Below are positions 52,088 through 61,974 of a stretch of DNA of 64,000 nt, one piece after another. Positions within the stretch are counted from its first letter, which is position 1. Each line of letters opens with the position of its first letter. The notes below the pieces were generated by a model. It did no database searches, was not told where the DNA came from, and worked only from the letters and a program-made list of their open reading frames with translations. The DNA is taken from contig CABUKU010000001.1 in the NCBI GenBank assembly GCA_902492205.1, positions 62,001-126,000 on the forward strand, given 5' to 3'. The position numbers and the translations under genes were made by a program. This DNA comes from an uncultured Bacteroides sp. (lineage in GTDB: Bacteria > Bacteroidota > Bacteroidia > Bacteroidales > Bacteroidaceae).

Positions 52088-54217
52088 TTATTTTATCAAT
52101 TTCAGTTCGTCAATCAGGTGAGTGGCGTGTCCATACTTGTCAATCATATAGAGCACGTAACGAATATCCACTCCGATAGTCTTCTGGAATTTCTTTTCAA
52201 AGATTAAATCACCACTCATGCCTTCCCAGTTACCGTCGAAAGCCAAACCTATCAGCTCGCCTTTTCCATTGAACATGGCACTGCCGGAATTGCCTCCTGT
52301 TATGTCGTTGTCGGAAATAAAGCAAACATTCATTTGCCCCGTAGAGTCGGCATACCGGCCGAAATCTTTCTTGGCAAGGAGAGCAAGCAAATCGGGTTGT
52401 ACTTCGAAATCGCTGTCACCTTTATACTCACGAACCTTCTCAAATATTCCTTTTGTTGTGGTATAATAGCTGAAATCCACGGCATCACGGGGAGAATACC
52501 CTCCTACTACACCCAGACTGAGGCGCATGGTTGAGTTGGCATCCGGATAGAAGTTGTGGTCGGCATACATCTCCATAATGGCAGCCGTCAAGAGCCGTTC
52601 GTTTTCTTCTATATTCAAACTGGCATCACCTACTTGCTGCTTCATTTCGAAGAGTTTGACAAGCAAATCTATAACGAGGGAAGCGGCAGGATCATCGAAC
52701 AGGCTGAACTTCTTATCATGCTTTAAAAGGCGATTGAAAGCCTCGGGGGTTGTCAGGCTGGAATGGGAATAAAGATAATCGGCATATTTACGGTAATCGT
52801 TCTTATACTTGTCACGAATGGTATTATATACTTCAGGAAGGTAAATACTGTCCACCTTTTCTTTATAATCTTTCAGCATGGCTATGAATACTTCTTTATC
52901 CAAAGCAAGATCCATATCCTTATAAATGTCCATCAACTGTTTCTTTTTCTGTTCGATATTGGCATTATCATCGCTGAAATCGAAGTTCAGAACAATTAAG
53001 GATGCCTCTACCAACTCCGGAGCATTGATAAAGGTTTCACCAAAGTAAGCAATGGCACGGTTCACATCCCGGATATTATTGTAATTGAGTTGCAGGTTGG
53101 TAAGCACTTGCATATACTTGCTTCTCTCCTCGGGTTTCTGCTGAATCCAACGGAGAACCTCTTTCTCCAGCATACGTTTCTTTTCAAGTACGCCAAGCTC
53201 TTTTATCGCTTTGTTCATGCCGATACTGTTTTTCCAGTAATTGGAACTCGTGGCATATTTCGATGAATACTTGATGCGGATGGAATCGTTCGCTTCCATC
53301 GCACGTTTCCATATTTCCTGCTTCACACCGCGCACATCAATCCGCGCCATGTTATCTCCCATCATCCTGTTTTCCACTCCCCATGAAGAAAGGTAGCGTT
53401 CGGTGGAACCGGGATAGCCGATAGTCATGCAAAAAGAACCGGGTTGATAACCTCCCAATGACACAGGAGCCACATATTCGGGATGATAAGGTACATTATC
53501 CGGAGAGTAATCGGCAGGTTCGTTATTCTTGCCCGCATAGATACGGAAGACAGAGAAATCTCCCGTGTGGCGAGGCCACACCCAATTATCGGTATCACCC
53601 CCAAACTTCCCTACCGACGAAGGCGGAGCGAAGACCAAACGGACATCGTTATAATCTTTATAAATGGAAAGATAATATTCGTTCCCACCGTAATAAGGAT
53701 CGACAATGCCTCTCAGTGTAGAATCTTTGGCAACAACTTCATCCTGTATCAACAATGCAATGGAATCAATGGCTATTTTCCTTTCCCCCTCATTCATATC
53801 GGGAGTAACGGCACCAAGCACACGCTTCGTCACATTCTCGCTGCTCACGAGAAAGCTGACATACAAATCGGGATTAGGCAGTTCCTCATTGTTATTCTTT
53901 GCCACAAACCCGTCTTTCAGGTAATCATGCTCCACCGTACTGTGTTGCTGGATAGCCCCGAAACCGCAATGATGATTCGTGAAAACCAATCCGTCTTCCG
54001 ATACAACCACTCCCGAACAAAAGCCTCCGAAACTAACCACAGCATCTTTCAGCGAGGGTTGGTCGGTACTGTAAAGCTGTGTGGCAGACATCTGCAACCC
54101 TAGTTCTTTCATTAATTCCTGCGTTTGTTTGCTCAGGTTGCCAAGCATCCACATTCCTTCGTCCGCATGGAGATTAAGAAAAGGGATTAAGAATAAAAAG
54201 AGAATCAGTTTTTTCAT
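52088..54217 (-). CDS. S46-family dipeptidyl peptidase (DPP7-like)
   Basis: A 709-aa serine exopeptidase with a signal peptide (LILFLFLIPFLNLHADE), so it is periplasmic. The catalytic His lies in VFTNHHCGFGAIQQHS (82-83), the Asp region is GGDTDNWVWPRHTGD, and the nucleophile Ser is in DITGGNSGSAMFNGKG. In the segment IGLAFDGNWEGMSGD a Gly occupies the position that is Arg in DPP11, so the DPP7 type (hydrophobic P1) is more likely than the acidic-P1 DPP11. Such enzymes turn oligopeptides to dipeptides as nutrients. It follows the DUF389 gene by 26 bases. Confidence 0.9.
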   Translation of the reverse strand: MKKLILFLFLIPFLNLHADEGMWMLGNLSKQTQELMKELGLQMSATQLYSTDQPSLKDAVVSFGGFCSGVVVSEDGLVFTNHHCGFGAIQQHSTVEHDYLKDGFVAKNNNEELPNPDLYVSFLVSSENVTKRVLGAVTPDMNEGERKIAIDSIALLIQDEVVAKDSTLRGIVDPYYGGNEYYLSIYKDYNDVRLVFAPPSSVGKFGGDTDNWVWPRHTGDFSVFRIYAGKNNEPADYSPDNVPYHPEYVAPVSLGGYQPGSFCMTIGYPGSTERYLSSWGVENRMMGDNMARIDVRGVKQEIWKRAMEANDSIRIKYSSKYATSSNYWKNSIGMNKAIKELGVLEKKRMLEKEVLRWIQQKPEERSKYMQVLTNLQLNYNNIRDVNRAIAYFGETFINAPELVEASLIVLNFDFSDDNANIEQKKKQLMDIYKDMDLALDKEVFIAMLKDYKEKVDSIYLPEVYNTIRDKYKNDYRKYADYLYSHSSLTTPEAFNRLLKHDKKFSLFDDPAASLVIDLLVKLFEMKQQVGDASLNIEENERLLTAAIMEMYADHNFYPDANSTMRLSLGVVGGYSPRDAVDFSYYTTTKGIFEKVREYKGDSDFEVQPDLLALLAKKDFGRYADSTGQMNVCFISDNDITGGNSGSAMFNGKGELIGLAFDGNWEGMSGDLIFEKKFQKTIGVDIRYVLYMIDKYGHATHLIDELKLIK

Positions 54218-54243
54218 GTGTTACGGTTTGTATGTTACTATCG

Positions 54244-55605
54244 TTATTCTACAATCAATTTCAGTTTGTTTGCACCTAACCTTGCTTTGAGCCATTCATT
54301 TATCTTTTCCTTTTCAGCAGCCTGCAATACACGGCTGAATTTCATCACCGCAAGCGTAATGGTATCGGATTTCATAGAATCCACATTCATTTCGAGCGTA
54401 TAAGACAAAGACAGGGATTTGGTCGATGGATAGAGCACTTTCAACTCAGGAACAAGTTTCTTGCTCAGTTCCGTATATCCTTCATATAGTTCAAGGTCTT
54501 TCTCCAAAGCTGTGATTTTCTTTTGTTGCTCAAGCAGCCGTTGTTCGCTGTTTTTATAGAAATCTTCCATTACCATCGCACGGATAGAAGATATATCCAT
54601 TCCTTCGTTGTTCATTCCCTGATGCACCACAAGGGTAGTTTTATCCAGCTTGTATTCTTTCATCTTATCCCGTGCCAAAGCTAATGAAGCTTCGGGTACT
54701 TCGCTTCCTATAAGTACCACTTTTATCTCCCGTTTCTCATAGCTTATCTTTTTATCCAGCACTTGTGTATTGGGGAAACTAAGCTCCTTATTAACAAAGT
54801 TATTGGCAGCAGACTCATAGAAAGTGCTTTTCACTATGCCCATAGTGAGATATACCGCCGGACACATGGTGAGGATAACCAGTAAGATAATGTATTTCCT
54901 TACTTTCTTCTCACGTGATTTGTCTACAAACTCCTTTCGCTGGAAGTGCATCACACGTACTCCGATGAAGGTTGCCAAACTGATAAACACGGAATTAATG
55001 AAATAAAGGTAGAAAGCCCCGAGGAAGTAAAGCAGATTGCCCGTTGCCAATCCGAATCCCGCCGTACAAAGCGGCGGCATCAAAGCCGTAGCAATGGCAA
55101 CTCCCGGAATAACGTTCCCTTTTTCTTTCGTAGACAAGGCAACCACTCCCGCAAGACCACCGAAAAGTGCGATGAAAACATCGTAAATAGTAGGTGAAGT
55201 GCGGGCAAGAAGCTCGGATTGCGCCTCATTGAGCGGAGTAAACAGGAAGTAAATGGTAGCAGTTGCCACACTGAATGTAGTAGTAATGAGGAAGCTCTTT
55301 AAAGAACGCTTCATCAACTCAAAATCATTCAGTCCCACAGAAAGCCCCACTCCCATGATAGGCCCCATCAGCGGAGAAATCAACATCGCACCGATAATAA
55401 CTGCCGTAGAGTTTACATTCAGTCCGAGTGAAGCCATAAATATGGCAAAGATAAGAATCCAGAGGTTGGCACCTTTAAACTCTACTCCTTTTCGAATGGA
55501 TTCAACGGTTTCCAACTCGTTATCCTTGTCTTTTCTCAAATCAAGATATTCGCTCAGGAACTTCTTCACTGCGAATATATTACGCGGTACGGGTTCTTCT
55601 GACAT
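54244..55605 (-). CDS. DUF389 family membrane protein
   Basis: A 453-aa protein of the DUF389 family. About six hydrophobic segments lie in residues ~50-275 (LWILIFAIFMASLGLNV, VIIGAMLISPLMGPIMGVG, TFSVATATIYFLF, FIALFGGLAGVVAL, LYFLGAFYLYFINSVFISL, IILLVILTMCPAVYLTM). A soluble C-terminal domain follows with a predicted coiled segment (EQRLLEQQKKITALEKDLEL). Relatives are inner-membrane proteins of unknown role. Only 4 bases separate it from the flippase gene upstream. Confidence 0.82.
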   Translation of the reverse strand: MSEEPVPRNIFAVKKFLSEYLDLRKDKDNELETVESIRKGVEFKGANLWILIFAIFMASLGLNVNSTAVIIGAMLISPLMGPIMGVGLSVGLNDFELMKRSLKSFLITTTFSVATATIYFLFTPLNEAQSELLARTSPTIYDVFIALFGGLAGVVALSTKEKGNVIPGVAIATALMPPLCTAGFGLATGNLLYFLGAFYLYFINSVFISLATFIGVRVMHFQRKEFVDKSREKKVRKYIILLVILTMCPAVYLTMGIVKSTFYESAANNFVNKELSFPNTQVLDKKISYEKREIKVVLIGSEVPEASLALARDKMKEYKLDKTTLVVHQGMNNEGMDISSIRAMVMEDFYKNSEQRLLEQQKKITALEKDLELYEGYTELSKKLVPELKVLYPSTKSLSLSYTLEMNVDSMKSDTITLAVMKFSRVLQAAEKEKINEWLKARLGANKLKLIVE

Positions 55606-55609
55606 AGCT

Positions 55610-57103
55610 CTATTTCTTTATTAACCGATTAATAATGGGTATCCGGCTTAACGGAAAGTCCTTTTTCACCATGTAGGCAATGAAGATGAATATCAGGACT
55701 GTACGGAAAGCAAGACACAAAAATATATTCTCTATCGGCACATACATGGCGGGGATATACAGAATCACCGCCAGCAAAGTGTATCTGCCGATACTTTTCA
55801 AATCATAATCAATAGGATATTGTTTCTGCCCCACAAAGTAGGAAAGAAGCATCACAACGGCATACCCGGCGAAAGATGCCCAAGCACAAGCCATATATCC
55901 GTAAACAGGCACGAAAATCACGTTCAGCCCAATCACCAAAGCACAGCCTATCAATGAGAAATAAGCTCCCCAAATGGTTTTATCTATCAACTTATACCAG
56001 AATGACAGGTTAAAATAGATACCCATAAACATGCTTCCCGCCATTACGATAGGAACTACCTTCAAGCCCGACCAGTAACCGGGAGCTATCACATAGCGCA
56101 ATATATCCAAGTAGAACATCACTCCCAAGAATGCAAGCAGGGTAAATATAATAAAGAACTTCATGGCATCGGCATAAGTCTGCCTGTTATCCTTGTCCTG
56201 ACTCTTACCGAATACAAACGGTTCATAAGCATAACGGAACGCTTGGGTGAGCAACGCCATAATCATGGCTATCTTACTTGCCGCACCGTATATTCCCAAC
56301 TGAACACTTGCTTCGGTTTTATCCTCAAACAACAGAGGAAAGATTATCTTATCTACCGACTGGTTAAGAATCCCGGCAATGCCGAGTATCAAAATAGGGA
56401 AAGAGTAACTCAGCATCCGCCTCAGCAATTCCTTGTCGAAAGTATATTTGAAACCAGTCAATTCCTTAACGAAACAGAAAGTAATAGCCGAAGTACAAAT
56501 CAAATTAGCCAAGAAAACATACCCTACTCCATAGGCGGGACTGTAAAACCATGAAACCCACTCGGGGTGTGACTTATAAACAGCCGGACACCACACGAAG
56601 AAAATCAGGTTAAGGAGAATATTGGAAAAGATAAACAACAGTTTCAATGCAGCAAACTTAATCGGGCGTTTCTTATAACGCAGGTAAGCGAAAGGAATGC
56701 ACTGAAAGGCATCGAGTGCCACGACCACCGCCATCATGGAAATGAATTCGGGATGTTCCCCGTAGCCAAAGAAAGCAGCTATCGGTTCTTGAAACAACAA
56801 ACACACTACTGCAAAGAGTAAAGATGTGGTTCCCACCGACAGTAATGTTGTGGAATAAACCGTCTGTGAATTCTCTTTGTGGTCGTTGGCAAAACGGAAG
56901 AAGCCTGTCTCCATGCCATAGGTCAGGATAACAAGCAACAAAGCGGTCATTGCATAGATATTGGTTACAACCCCGTATCCTCCCGATTCCACCGAAAGTT
57001 TTACCGTGTATAACGGAACAAGCAAATAGTTTAGGAATCGTCCGATAATACTGCTCATTCCATAAATAGCAGTGTCCTTTGCCAATGATTTTAGTCCAGC
57101 CAT
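55610..57103 (-). CDS. Oligosaccharide flippase / polysaccharide biosynthesis membrane protein
   Basis: A 497-aa MATE-like multidrug/oligosaccharidyl-lipid/polysaccharide (MOP) superfamily protein with about 14 hydrophobic segments. It starts MAGLKSLAKDTAIYGMSSII with GRFLNYLLVPLYT, the usual Wzx/RfbX opening. It should flip lipid-linked glycans across the inner membrane. It is 12 bases downstream of ruvB and 4 upstream of the DUF389 gene, an unusual place for a flippase, away from glycosyltransferases. Substrate unknown. Confidence 0.87.
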   Translation of the reverse strand: MAGLKSLAKDTAIYGMSSIIGRFLNYLLVPLYTVKLSVESGGYGVVTNIYAMTALLLVILTYGMETGFFRFANDHKENSQTVYSTTLLSVGTTSLLFAVVCLLFQEPIAAFFGYGEHPEFISMMAVVVALDAFQCIPFAYLRYKKRPIKFAALKLLFIFSNILLNLIFFVWCPAVYKSHPEWVSWFYSPAYGVGYVFLANLICTSAITFCFVKELTGFKYTFDKELLRRMLSYSFPILILGIAGILNQSVDKIIFPLLFEDKTEASVQLGIYGAASKIAMIMALLTQAFRYAYEPFVFGKSQDKDNRQTYADAMKFFIIFTLLAFLGVMFYLDILRYVIAPGYWSGLKVVPIVMAGSMFMGIYFNLSFWYKLIDKTIWGAYFSLIGCALVIGLNVIFVPVYGYMACAWASFAGYAVVMLLSYFVGQKQYPIDYDLKSIGRYTLLAVILYIPAMYVPIENIFLCLAFRTVLIFIFIAYMVKKDFPLSRIPIINRLIKK

Positions 57104-57114
57104 GTCGTTTTTTA

Positions 57115-58143
57115 CTAATCACTAAATAAAGTTTGTTGACTGTTGTAGATACTTCGTCCCAGATGTTTATAGGCAAGTTCGGTTACTTCCCTTCCTCTTG
57201 GTGTCCGTTTCAGGAAACCTTCTTTGATAAGGAATGGTTCGTAAACCTCTTCAATGGTTCCGGCATCTTCACCTAAAGCAGTGGCAATGGTAGTCAATCC
57301 TACGGGACCGCCTTTGAACTTATCAATAATAGTACAAAGTATCTTGTTATCAATCTCGTCTAATCCGTATTTGTCAATGTTCAGTGCTTCGAGGGCGAAC
57401 TGTGCAATCTCGGGATCTATCTTACCCGAACCCTTCACCTGTGCAAAGTCGCGAACCCTGCGAAGAAGGGCATTGGCGATACGGGGCGTTCCACGACTGC
57501 GGGAAGCAATCTCTCCGGCAGCCTGAGCAGAGCAGGGAACATCCAATATGCTTGCCGAACGGCGGATAATGCCCGAAAGCACATCGTCGTCATAATACTC
57601 CAAGTGCAGATTGATGCCGAAACGGGCACGTAAAGGAGCAGTAAGCAAACCGCTACGGGTAGTAGCTCCGACCAGTGTAAACGGATTCAGATCAATCTGT
57701 ATGCTTCGTGCCGAAGGCCCTTTATCAATCATAATATCAATGCGGTAATCTTCCATAGCGGAGTATAAATATTCCTCCACCACAGGCGACAAACGATGAA
57801 TTTCATCAATAAAAAGAACATCATTCGGTTCCAAGCTGGTAAGCACTCCCGCCAAATCTCCGGGCTTATCGAGCACCGGACCGGAAGTAACCTTAAAGCC
57901 TACTCCCAATTCATTGGCAATGATATTTGATAAAGTGGTCTTTCCCAGTCCGGGAGGACCGTGAAGCAACACATGATCTAAAGCTTCGGCACGCAACCGG
58001 GCGGCTTTTACAAAGATGCGGAGGTTCTCCACAACTTTATCCTGTCCGCTAAAATCCTCAAACGAGAGAGGACGTAGGGCATTCTCAAAGTCGCGTTCCT
58101 TATTTGTCAGTTGATGTTCGCGTATATTAAAATTATCTTCCAT
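57115..58143 (-). CDS. ruvB: Holliday junction branch-migration helicase subunit
   Basis: A 342-aa AAA+ ATPase that drives branch migration with RuvA. Walker A is HGPPGLGKTTLSN, Walker B is DVLFIDEIHRLSP, sensor 1 lies in TLVGATTRSG, and the arginine finger region in TAPLRARFGI. The C-terminal winged-helix domain ends FLKRTPRGREVTELAYKHLG. ATG 58143 (MEDNFNIREHQ) is used; the codon at 58152 is TTG. It leads a minus-strand group: ruvB, flippase, DUF389, S46. Confidence 0.95.
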   Translation of the reverse strand: MEDNFNIREHQLTNKERDFENALRPLSFEDFSGQDKVVENLRIFVKAARLRAEALDHVLLHGPPGLGKTTLSNIIANELGVGFKVTSGPVLDKPGDLAGVLTSLEPNDVLFIDEIHRLSPVVEEYLYSAMEDYRIDIMIDKGPSARSIQIDLNPFTLVGATTRSGLLTAPLRARFGINLHLEYYDDDVLSGIIRRSASILDVPCSAQAAGEIASRSRGTPRIANALLRRVRDFAQVKGSGKIDPEIAQFALEALNIDKYGLDEIDNKILCTIIDKFKGGPVGLTTIATALGEDAGTIEEVYEPFLIKEGFLKRTPRGREVTELAYKHLGRSIYNSQQTLFSD

Positions 58144-58222
58144 ACCTTTCAATAATGAAGCAAAGGTATAAAAGATTAGAGACTTTACGAGAAGTTTTAT
58201 TAAATAACTATCCCGGGGTTAC

Positions 58223-58924
58223 TTATTTTTTCATAAAATACTTTCGCTCATCGTCCGAAAACTTCTCGATTGCATAGCGCAACATGGTTCTCGGCATCTC
58301 TTTATGATGTATTTCAAGGAAAGCAACAAGTAAAGATTTATCACGCTTCCCGGCTTCGCGGAGCATCCAACCGATAGCCTTATGCATCAAATCATGTTTA
58401 TGGTGAAGCAGTTTCTCGGCAAGAGAATAAATCACGGTGAAATCGTCATTTCTTATCAGCGTAGCATTGGCAACCACAGCTATCCTATGCTCCCAAAGCA
58501 AATCGCTTTCCGCCAACCTGTACAAATCTTCACGGGTTTTGTCTTTCAAATATTCTCCTACTATGTAGGGAGCGCTCAAATCCACCAAATCCCAATTATT
58601 GATACGTGTGGTCTGGGTGAGATAAAAACGGTATATCTTCTCCTTTTCCTTCTCATCCTTGCTTTTCTTGAAGCGTTCTACCAGCATCAACAAAGCGCAC
58701 AACCGGCACTCATGGTATTCCGATTGCAGCAAAGCGGCTATTTCCTCAAAAGGAGCTTCTTTGAATTGGCGCGCCACTTTGCGGGTATCGGGTACAACAA
58801 TGCCAAGAAACTTATCTCCTTCTCCGTATTGCCCTTCTCCCGTTTTAAAGAAATAAGGCAGAAAGTCCCTTTTCTGCGCATTTACATACTTTTGAAGCTC
58901 TTTCTGAATATCTGCCGCTTTCAT
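58223..58924 (-). CDS. DNA alkylation repair enzyme, AlkD-like
   Basis: A 233-aa HEAT-like-repeat DNA glycosylase of the AlkC/AlkD type. Helical segments such as PDTRKVARQFKEAPFEEIAA, CRLCALLMLVERFKK, NNWDLVDLSAPYIVGEYL and HDLMHKAIGWMLREAGKRD match AlkD, which removes bulky or methylated bases without flipping. WDLVDLSAP includes the conserved Trp-Asp used in catalysis. ATG 58924 is used; an upstream frame to 58963 adds an unlike N-terminus. It sits just upstream of ruvB on the same strand (79 bases). Confidence 0.88.
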   Translation of the reverse strand: MKAADIQKELQKYVNAQKRDFLPYFFKTGEGQYGEGDKFLGIVVPDTRKVARQFKEAPFEEIAALLQSEYHECRLCALLMLVERFKKSKDEKEKEKIYRFYLTQTTRINNWDLVDLSAPYIVGEYLKDKTREDLYRLAESDLLWEHRIAVVANATLIRNDDFTVIYSLAEKLLHHKHDLMHKAIGWMLREAGKRDKSLLVAFLEIHHKEMPRTMLRYAIEKFSDDERKYFMKK

Positions 58925-59057
58925 TCTCTTTGCCGTTTTAATTAATGCAGCAAATATAACCAAAAGAAATTATTCCATCCCAATACTTGTATAAATCAAT
59001 AAAATAAACGTCCTTTGTGTATATAACTAAATGTCTAATTAACACACAATCCTTTAA

Positions 59058-60785
59058 ATGAAAAACACCAATTTATTCTTAACACTGTTAGTAGCCTGTT
59101 TCTTCTGTGTAACAACCCATGCACAAGAGAAAGTAATTGTGGCTTATGTTACTTCATGGAGCGAAATAATGCCCGATCCTGCTTACATGACTCACATTAA
59201 TTACGCATTCGGACACGTCAACGAATCTTTCAACGGAGTGAAGATCGACAACGAAGAACGCTTAAAGCAAATCGTCGCCCTAAAGTCTCAAGCCCCCCAA
59301 CTGAAAGTGCTTCTCTCCATAGGCGGTTGGGAAAGCGGACGTTTCAGTGAAATGGCTGCAAACGATGACTTCCGCCGGTCATTCGCCAAAGATTGCCGCC
59401 GTGTAGTGGATAAATATAACCTCGATGGAATAGACATCGACTGGGAATACCCAACCAGTAGCGTAGCAGGTATTTCCTCTTCCCCGGATGATACACAAAA
59501 CTTCACCTTATTGATGAAAGACATCCGTACTGCTATCGGAACAGACAAACAACTGACTCTGGCTACTGCTGCCAATGGGGAATACATCAATTTTAGAGCC
59601 ATCCTTCCTTATATAGACTTTGTCAACATCATGGCCTACGACATGGCTAATGCCCCACAGCACCACTCGGCTTTGTTCCGTTCCGTAAATGCAGGCAAAC
59701 TGACCGGCGACGAAGCTGTAAATGCCCACTTAAAAGCCGGAGTACCCCGCAAGAAACTGGTAATGGGAATGCCTTTCTATGGACGTGGCGGTAAGGAGTT
59801 CGCTAACTTTATGGATTATAAAAAGGTGGATAGTTCCATCAAATACACCGAAAACTGGGATGATATAGCCAAAGTCCCTTATCTGACTAATGAAAACGGT
59901 GTTCTTGTTTTCGGTTATGAAACGCCCCGTTCATTAACCATCAAGTGCCAATACATTCTTAATAAAGGTTTGCTTGGTGGGATGTATTGGGATTATGACG
60001 GGGACAATGAAAAAGGAGAGTTGAGGAAAGCGGTATATGAAACTTTGACCGGATACACCGCCAACTATGCCAATAAAAAGAGATTCAAAGCATTGGTGTA
60101 CTACACCACAAATGCGGAAGAAGCCCACGTCACCTTTGCCAAACAGGGAGTGGAGTTCTTCAAAAAGTTGAATTACGGAGACGGTTTCGACCTGCAAATA
60201 ACTACCGACCTGAAAGGATATACATACAATAAGTTAAAGGAGTATGACGTAGTAGTGATGCTGAACGGTTATCCAATGGAAAAAGCGGAACGCAAAGCAT
60301 TTCAACAATACATGGAGAACGGCGGAGGCTGGATGGGCTTCCATGCTGCCGCCTACAACGACAAGAATACTAACTGGCCGTGGTATGTAAACTTCCTCGG
60401 CGGAGGTGTTTTTTATTGCAATAACTGGCCTCCGCAACCTGTGAAAGTGGATATAGACAATCCCCACCATGACGTGACAAAGAACCTCCCCTCTTCCTTT
60501 ACCGCCCCGGAATCCGAGTGGTATCAATGGAGCCCGAGCCCCCGTTTCAATGACGATGTGGAAGTTCTGGTTACTCTTTCGCCCGATAATTATCCGCTCG
60601 GCATAAAAGACGTAGTGACTGCCGGAGATTTCCCGATCGTGTGGACAAATACAAAATACAGAATGATATACCTGAATATGGGACATGGCGATGACGAGTT
60701 TACCGATGCCACCCAAAAGCTTCTGTTTATAAACGCTTTCCGATGGATAGTAAGCAAAAGCCCCAAAGGTAATCCGTTTCAATAA
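59058..60785 (+). CDS. Exported GH18-ThuA two-domain protein
   Basis: A 575-aa secreted protein with a signal peptide (LFLTLLVACFFCVTTHAQ). Residues ~25-330 are a GH18 chitinase-like TIM barrel, with VLLSIGGWESGRFSEMA and the catalytic NLDGIDIDWEYP (DxxDxDxE, acid Glu130). Residues ~343-565 are a ThuA-like domain (class I glutamine-amidotransferase fold), with NGGGWMGFHAAAYND and a final LNMGHGDDEFTDATQKLL. GH18 enzymes cleave chitin or N-glycan cores; ThuA domains are linked to sugar metabolism of unclear chemistry. The fusion is unusual. It lies 19 bases before a DUF5009 gene. Confidence 0.9.
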   Translation: MKNTNLFLTLLVACFFCVTTHAQEKVIVAYVTSWSEIMPDPAYMTHINYAFGHVNESFNGVKIDNEERLKQIVALKSQAPQLKVLLSIGGWESGRFSEMAANDDFRRSFAKDCRRVVDKYNLDGIDIDWEYPTSSVAGISSSPDDTQNFTLLMKDIRTAIGTDKQLTLATAANGEYINFRAILPYIDFVNIMAYDMANAPQHHSALFRSVNAGKLTGDEAVNAHLKAGVPRKKLVMGMPFYGRGGKEFANFMDYKKVDSSIKYTENWDDIAKVPYLTNENGVLVFGYETPRSLTIKCQYILNKGLLGGMYWDYDGDNEKGELRKAVYETLTGYTANYANKKRFKALVYYTTNAEEAHVTFAKQGVEFFKKLNYGDGFDLQITTDLKGYTYNKLKEYDVVVMLNGYPMEKAERKAFQQYMENGGGWMGFHAAAYNDKNTNWPWYVNFLGGGVFYCNNWPPQPVKVDIDNPHHDVTKNLPSSFTAPESEWYQWSPSPRFNDDVEVLVTLSPDNYPLGIKDVVTAGDFPIVWTNTKYRMIYLNMGHGDDEFTDATQKLLFINAFRWIVSKSPKGNPFQ

Positions 60786-60804
60786 CACATAACACTAAAA
60801 AACG

Positions 60805-61974
60805 ATGACTAACGCAACAACTAAACGAATCGCTTCTATCGACATTTTCCGGGCATTGACCATGTTCTTCATGATTTTCGTCAACGACATTCCCGGCTTA
60901 CGCGAAATTCCCCATTGGTTAAGACATGCCGCATCCACTGAAGACATGCTCGGCTTCTCCGACCTCATCTTTCCCGGATTCCTTTTCGCTATGGGAATAT
61001 CCATACCTTTTGCCATTGAAAAAAGGTTTGAAAAGGGAGACTCCTTGTTACAAGTGTTGCGCCACATAGCCGAACGCACCATTGCATTGCTGGTAATGGG
61101 GGTATTCCTCGTTAATACGGAAAACATGGACGGGGCAAGCATGCCGATCTCCGGCAACTGGTTCAACCTGCTTTTAATCTTGGCTTTTTTCCTCATCTGG
61201 AACGTATATCCCAAAGCAGACAAGCCGAAGAAATATATCTTCCTGTCCGCCAGAACAGCAGGTGCAGCCATTCTTGTTTTTCTTTTCCTTATCTATAAAG
61301 GTATGGACGGGGCGGCTTTCGGCCCTCAATGGTGGGGAATACTCGGATTAATCGGGTGGACTTATCTGGTATCGGCGGTAACCTACCTTATTACACGACG
61401 CAACCTTTCCTATATCTGCACGGCATGGCTTCTCTTTCTGACGTTGGCAGTGGGGACACATGCGGGAACTTTCTCCCTGCCTTTCATCCCAAGTGACATG
61501 ACCTTGCACGCATTGGGGGTATCGGGAGTATTTACTTCCGTGCTGTTGAGCCATTACACGGCAGCAAAGCAACCGCGCAACTTCATTATTCTTTTATGCG
61601 GCATAGGGGTAGTTATGTTCATTGCTTTCCTTGCCACCCACAACTATTGGATCATATCCAAGATACAGGCAACTCCAAGTTGGTTATTTGCATGCACGGC
61701 ACTCTTCTTCCCGTTATTCGGATTGGTTTACTGGCTGACGGACATAAAGGGAAAGACAGATTGGTTTACCCTCATTAAACCTGCGGGGACGGCTACACTG
61801 ACGTGCTATCTCATTCCCTACATCTGGTATAACGTGCAGGGATTGTTAGGTTGGAATTATCCGGCATTCCTCGGAGCCGGTATCCCCGGACTGATTAAAT
61901 CACTTGTATTTTCTTTAATCATTGTACAGACTACCGGGTTGTTGGTAAAAGGAGGTATCCGGCTAAAAGTTTAA
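60805..61974 (+). CDS. DUF5009 / heparan-alpha-glucosaminide acetyltransferase-like membrane protein
   Basis: A 389-aa multi-pass membrane protein with about ten hydrophobic segments. The start RIASIDIFRALTMFFMIFVND is typical of the HGSNAT/YeiB/acyltransferase-like group, and IPFAIEKRFEKGDSLLQVLR with HIAERTIALLVMGVFLVN follow. It may transfer an acyl group onto a sugar across the inner membrane. The nearby GH18-ThuA gene suggests a link to amino sugar handling (inference). Its end overlaps the DUF1266 gene by 12 bases. Confidence 0.8.
   Translation: MTNATTKRIASIDIFRALTMFFMIFVNDIPGLREIPHWLRHAASTEDMLGFSDLIFPGFLFAMGISIPFAIEKRFEKGDSLLQVLRHIAERTIALLVMGVFLVNTENMDGASMPISGNWFNLLLILAFFLIWNVYPKADKPKKYIFLSARTAGAAILVFLFLIYKGMDGAAFGPQWWGILGLIGWTYLVSAVTYLITRRNLSYICTAWLLFLTLAVGTHAGTFSLPFIPSDMTLHALGVSGVFTSVLLSHYTAAKQPRNFIILLCGIGVVMFIAFLATHNYWIISKIQATPSWLFACTALFFPLFGLVYWLTDIKGKTDWFTLIKPAGTATLTCYLIPYIWYNVQGLLGWNYPAFLGAGIPGLIKSLVFSLIIVQTTGLLVKGGIRLKV

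Noticed and set aside
53483..54103. Plus-strand 206-codon open frame opposite the S46 peptidase
   Set aside because: Antisense to intact catalytic motifs of the peptidase.
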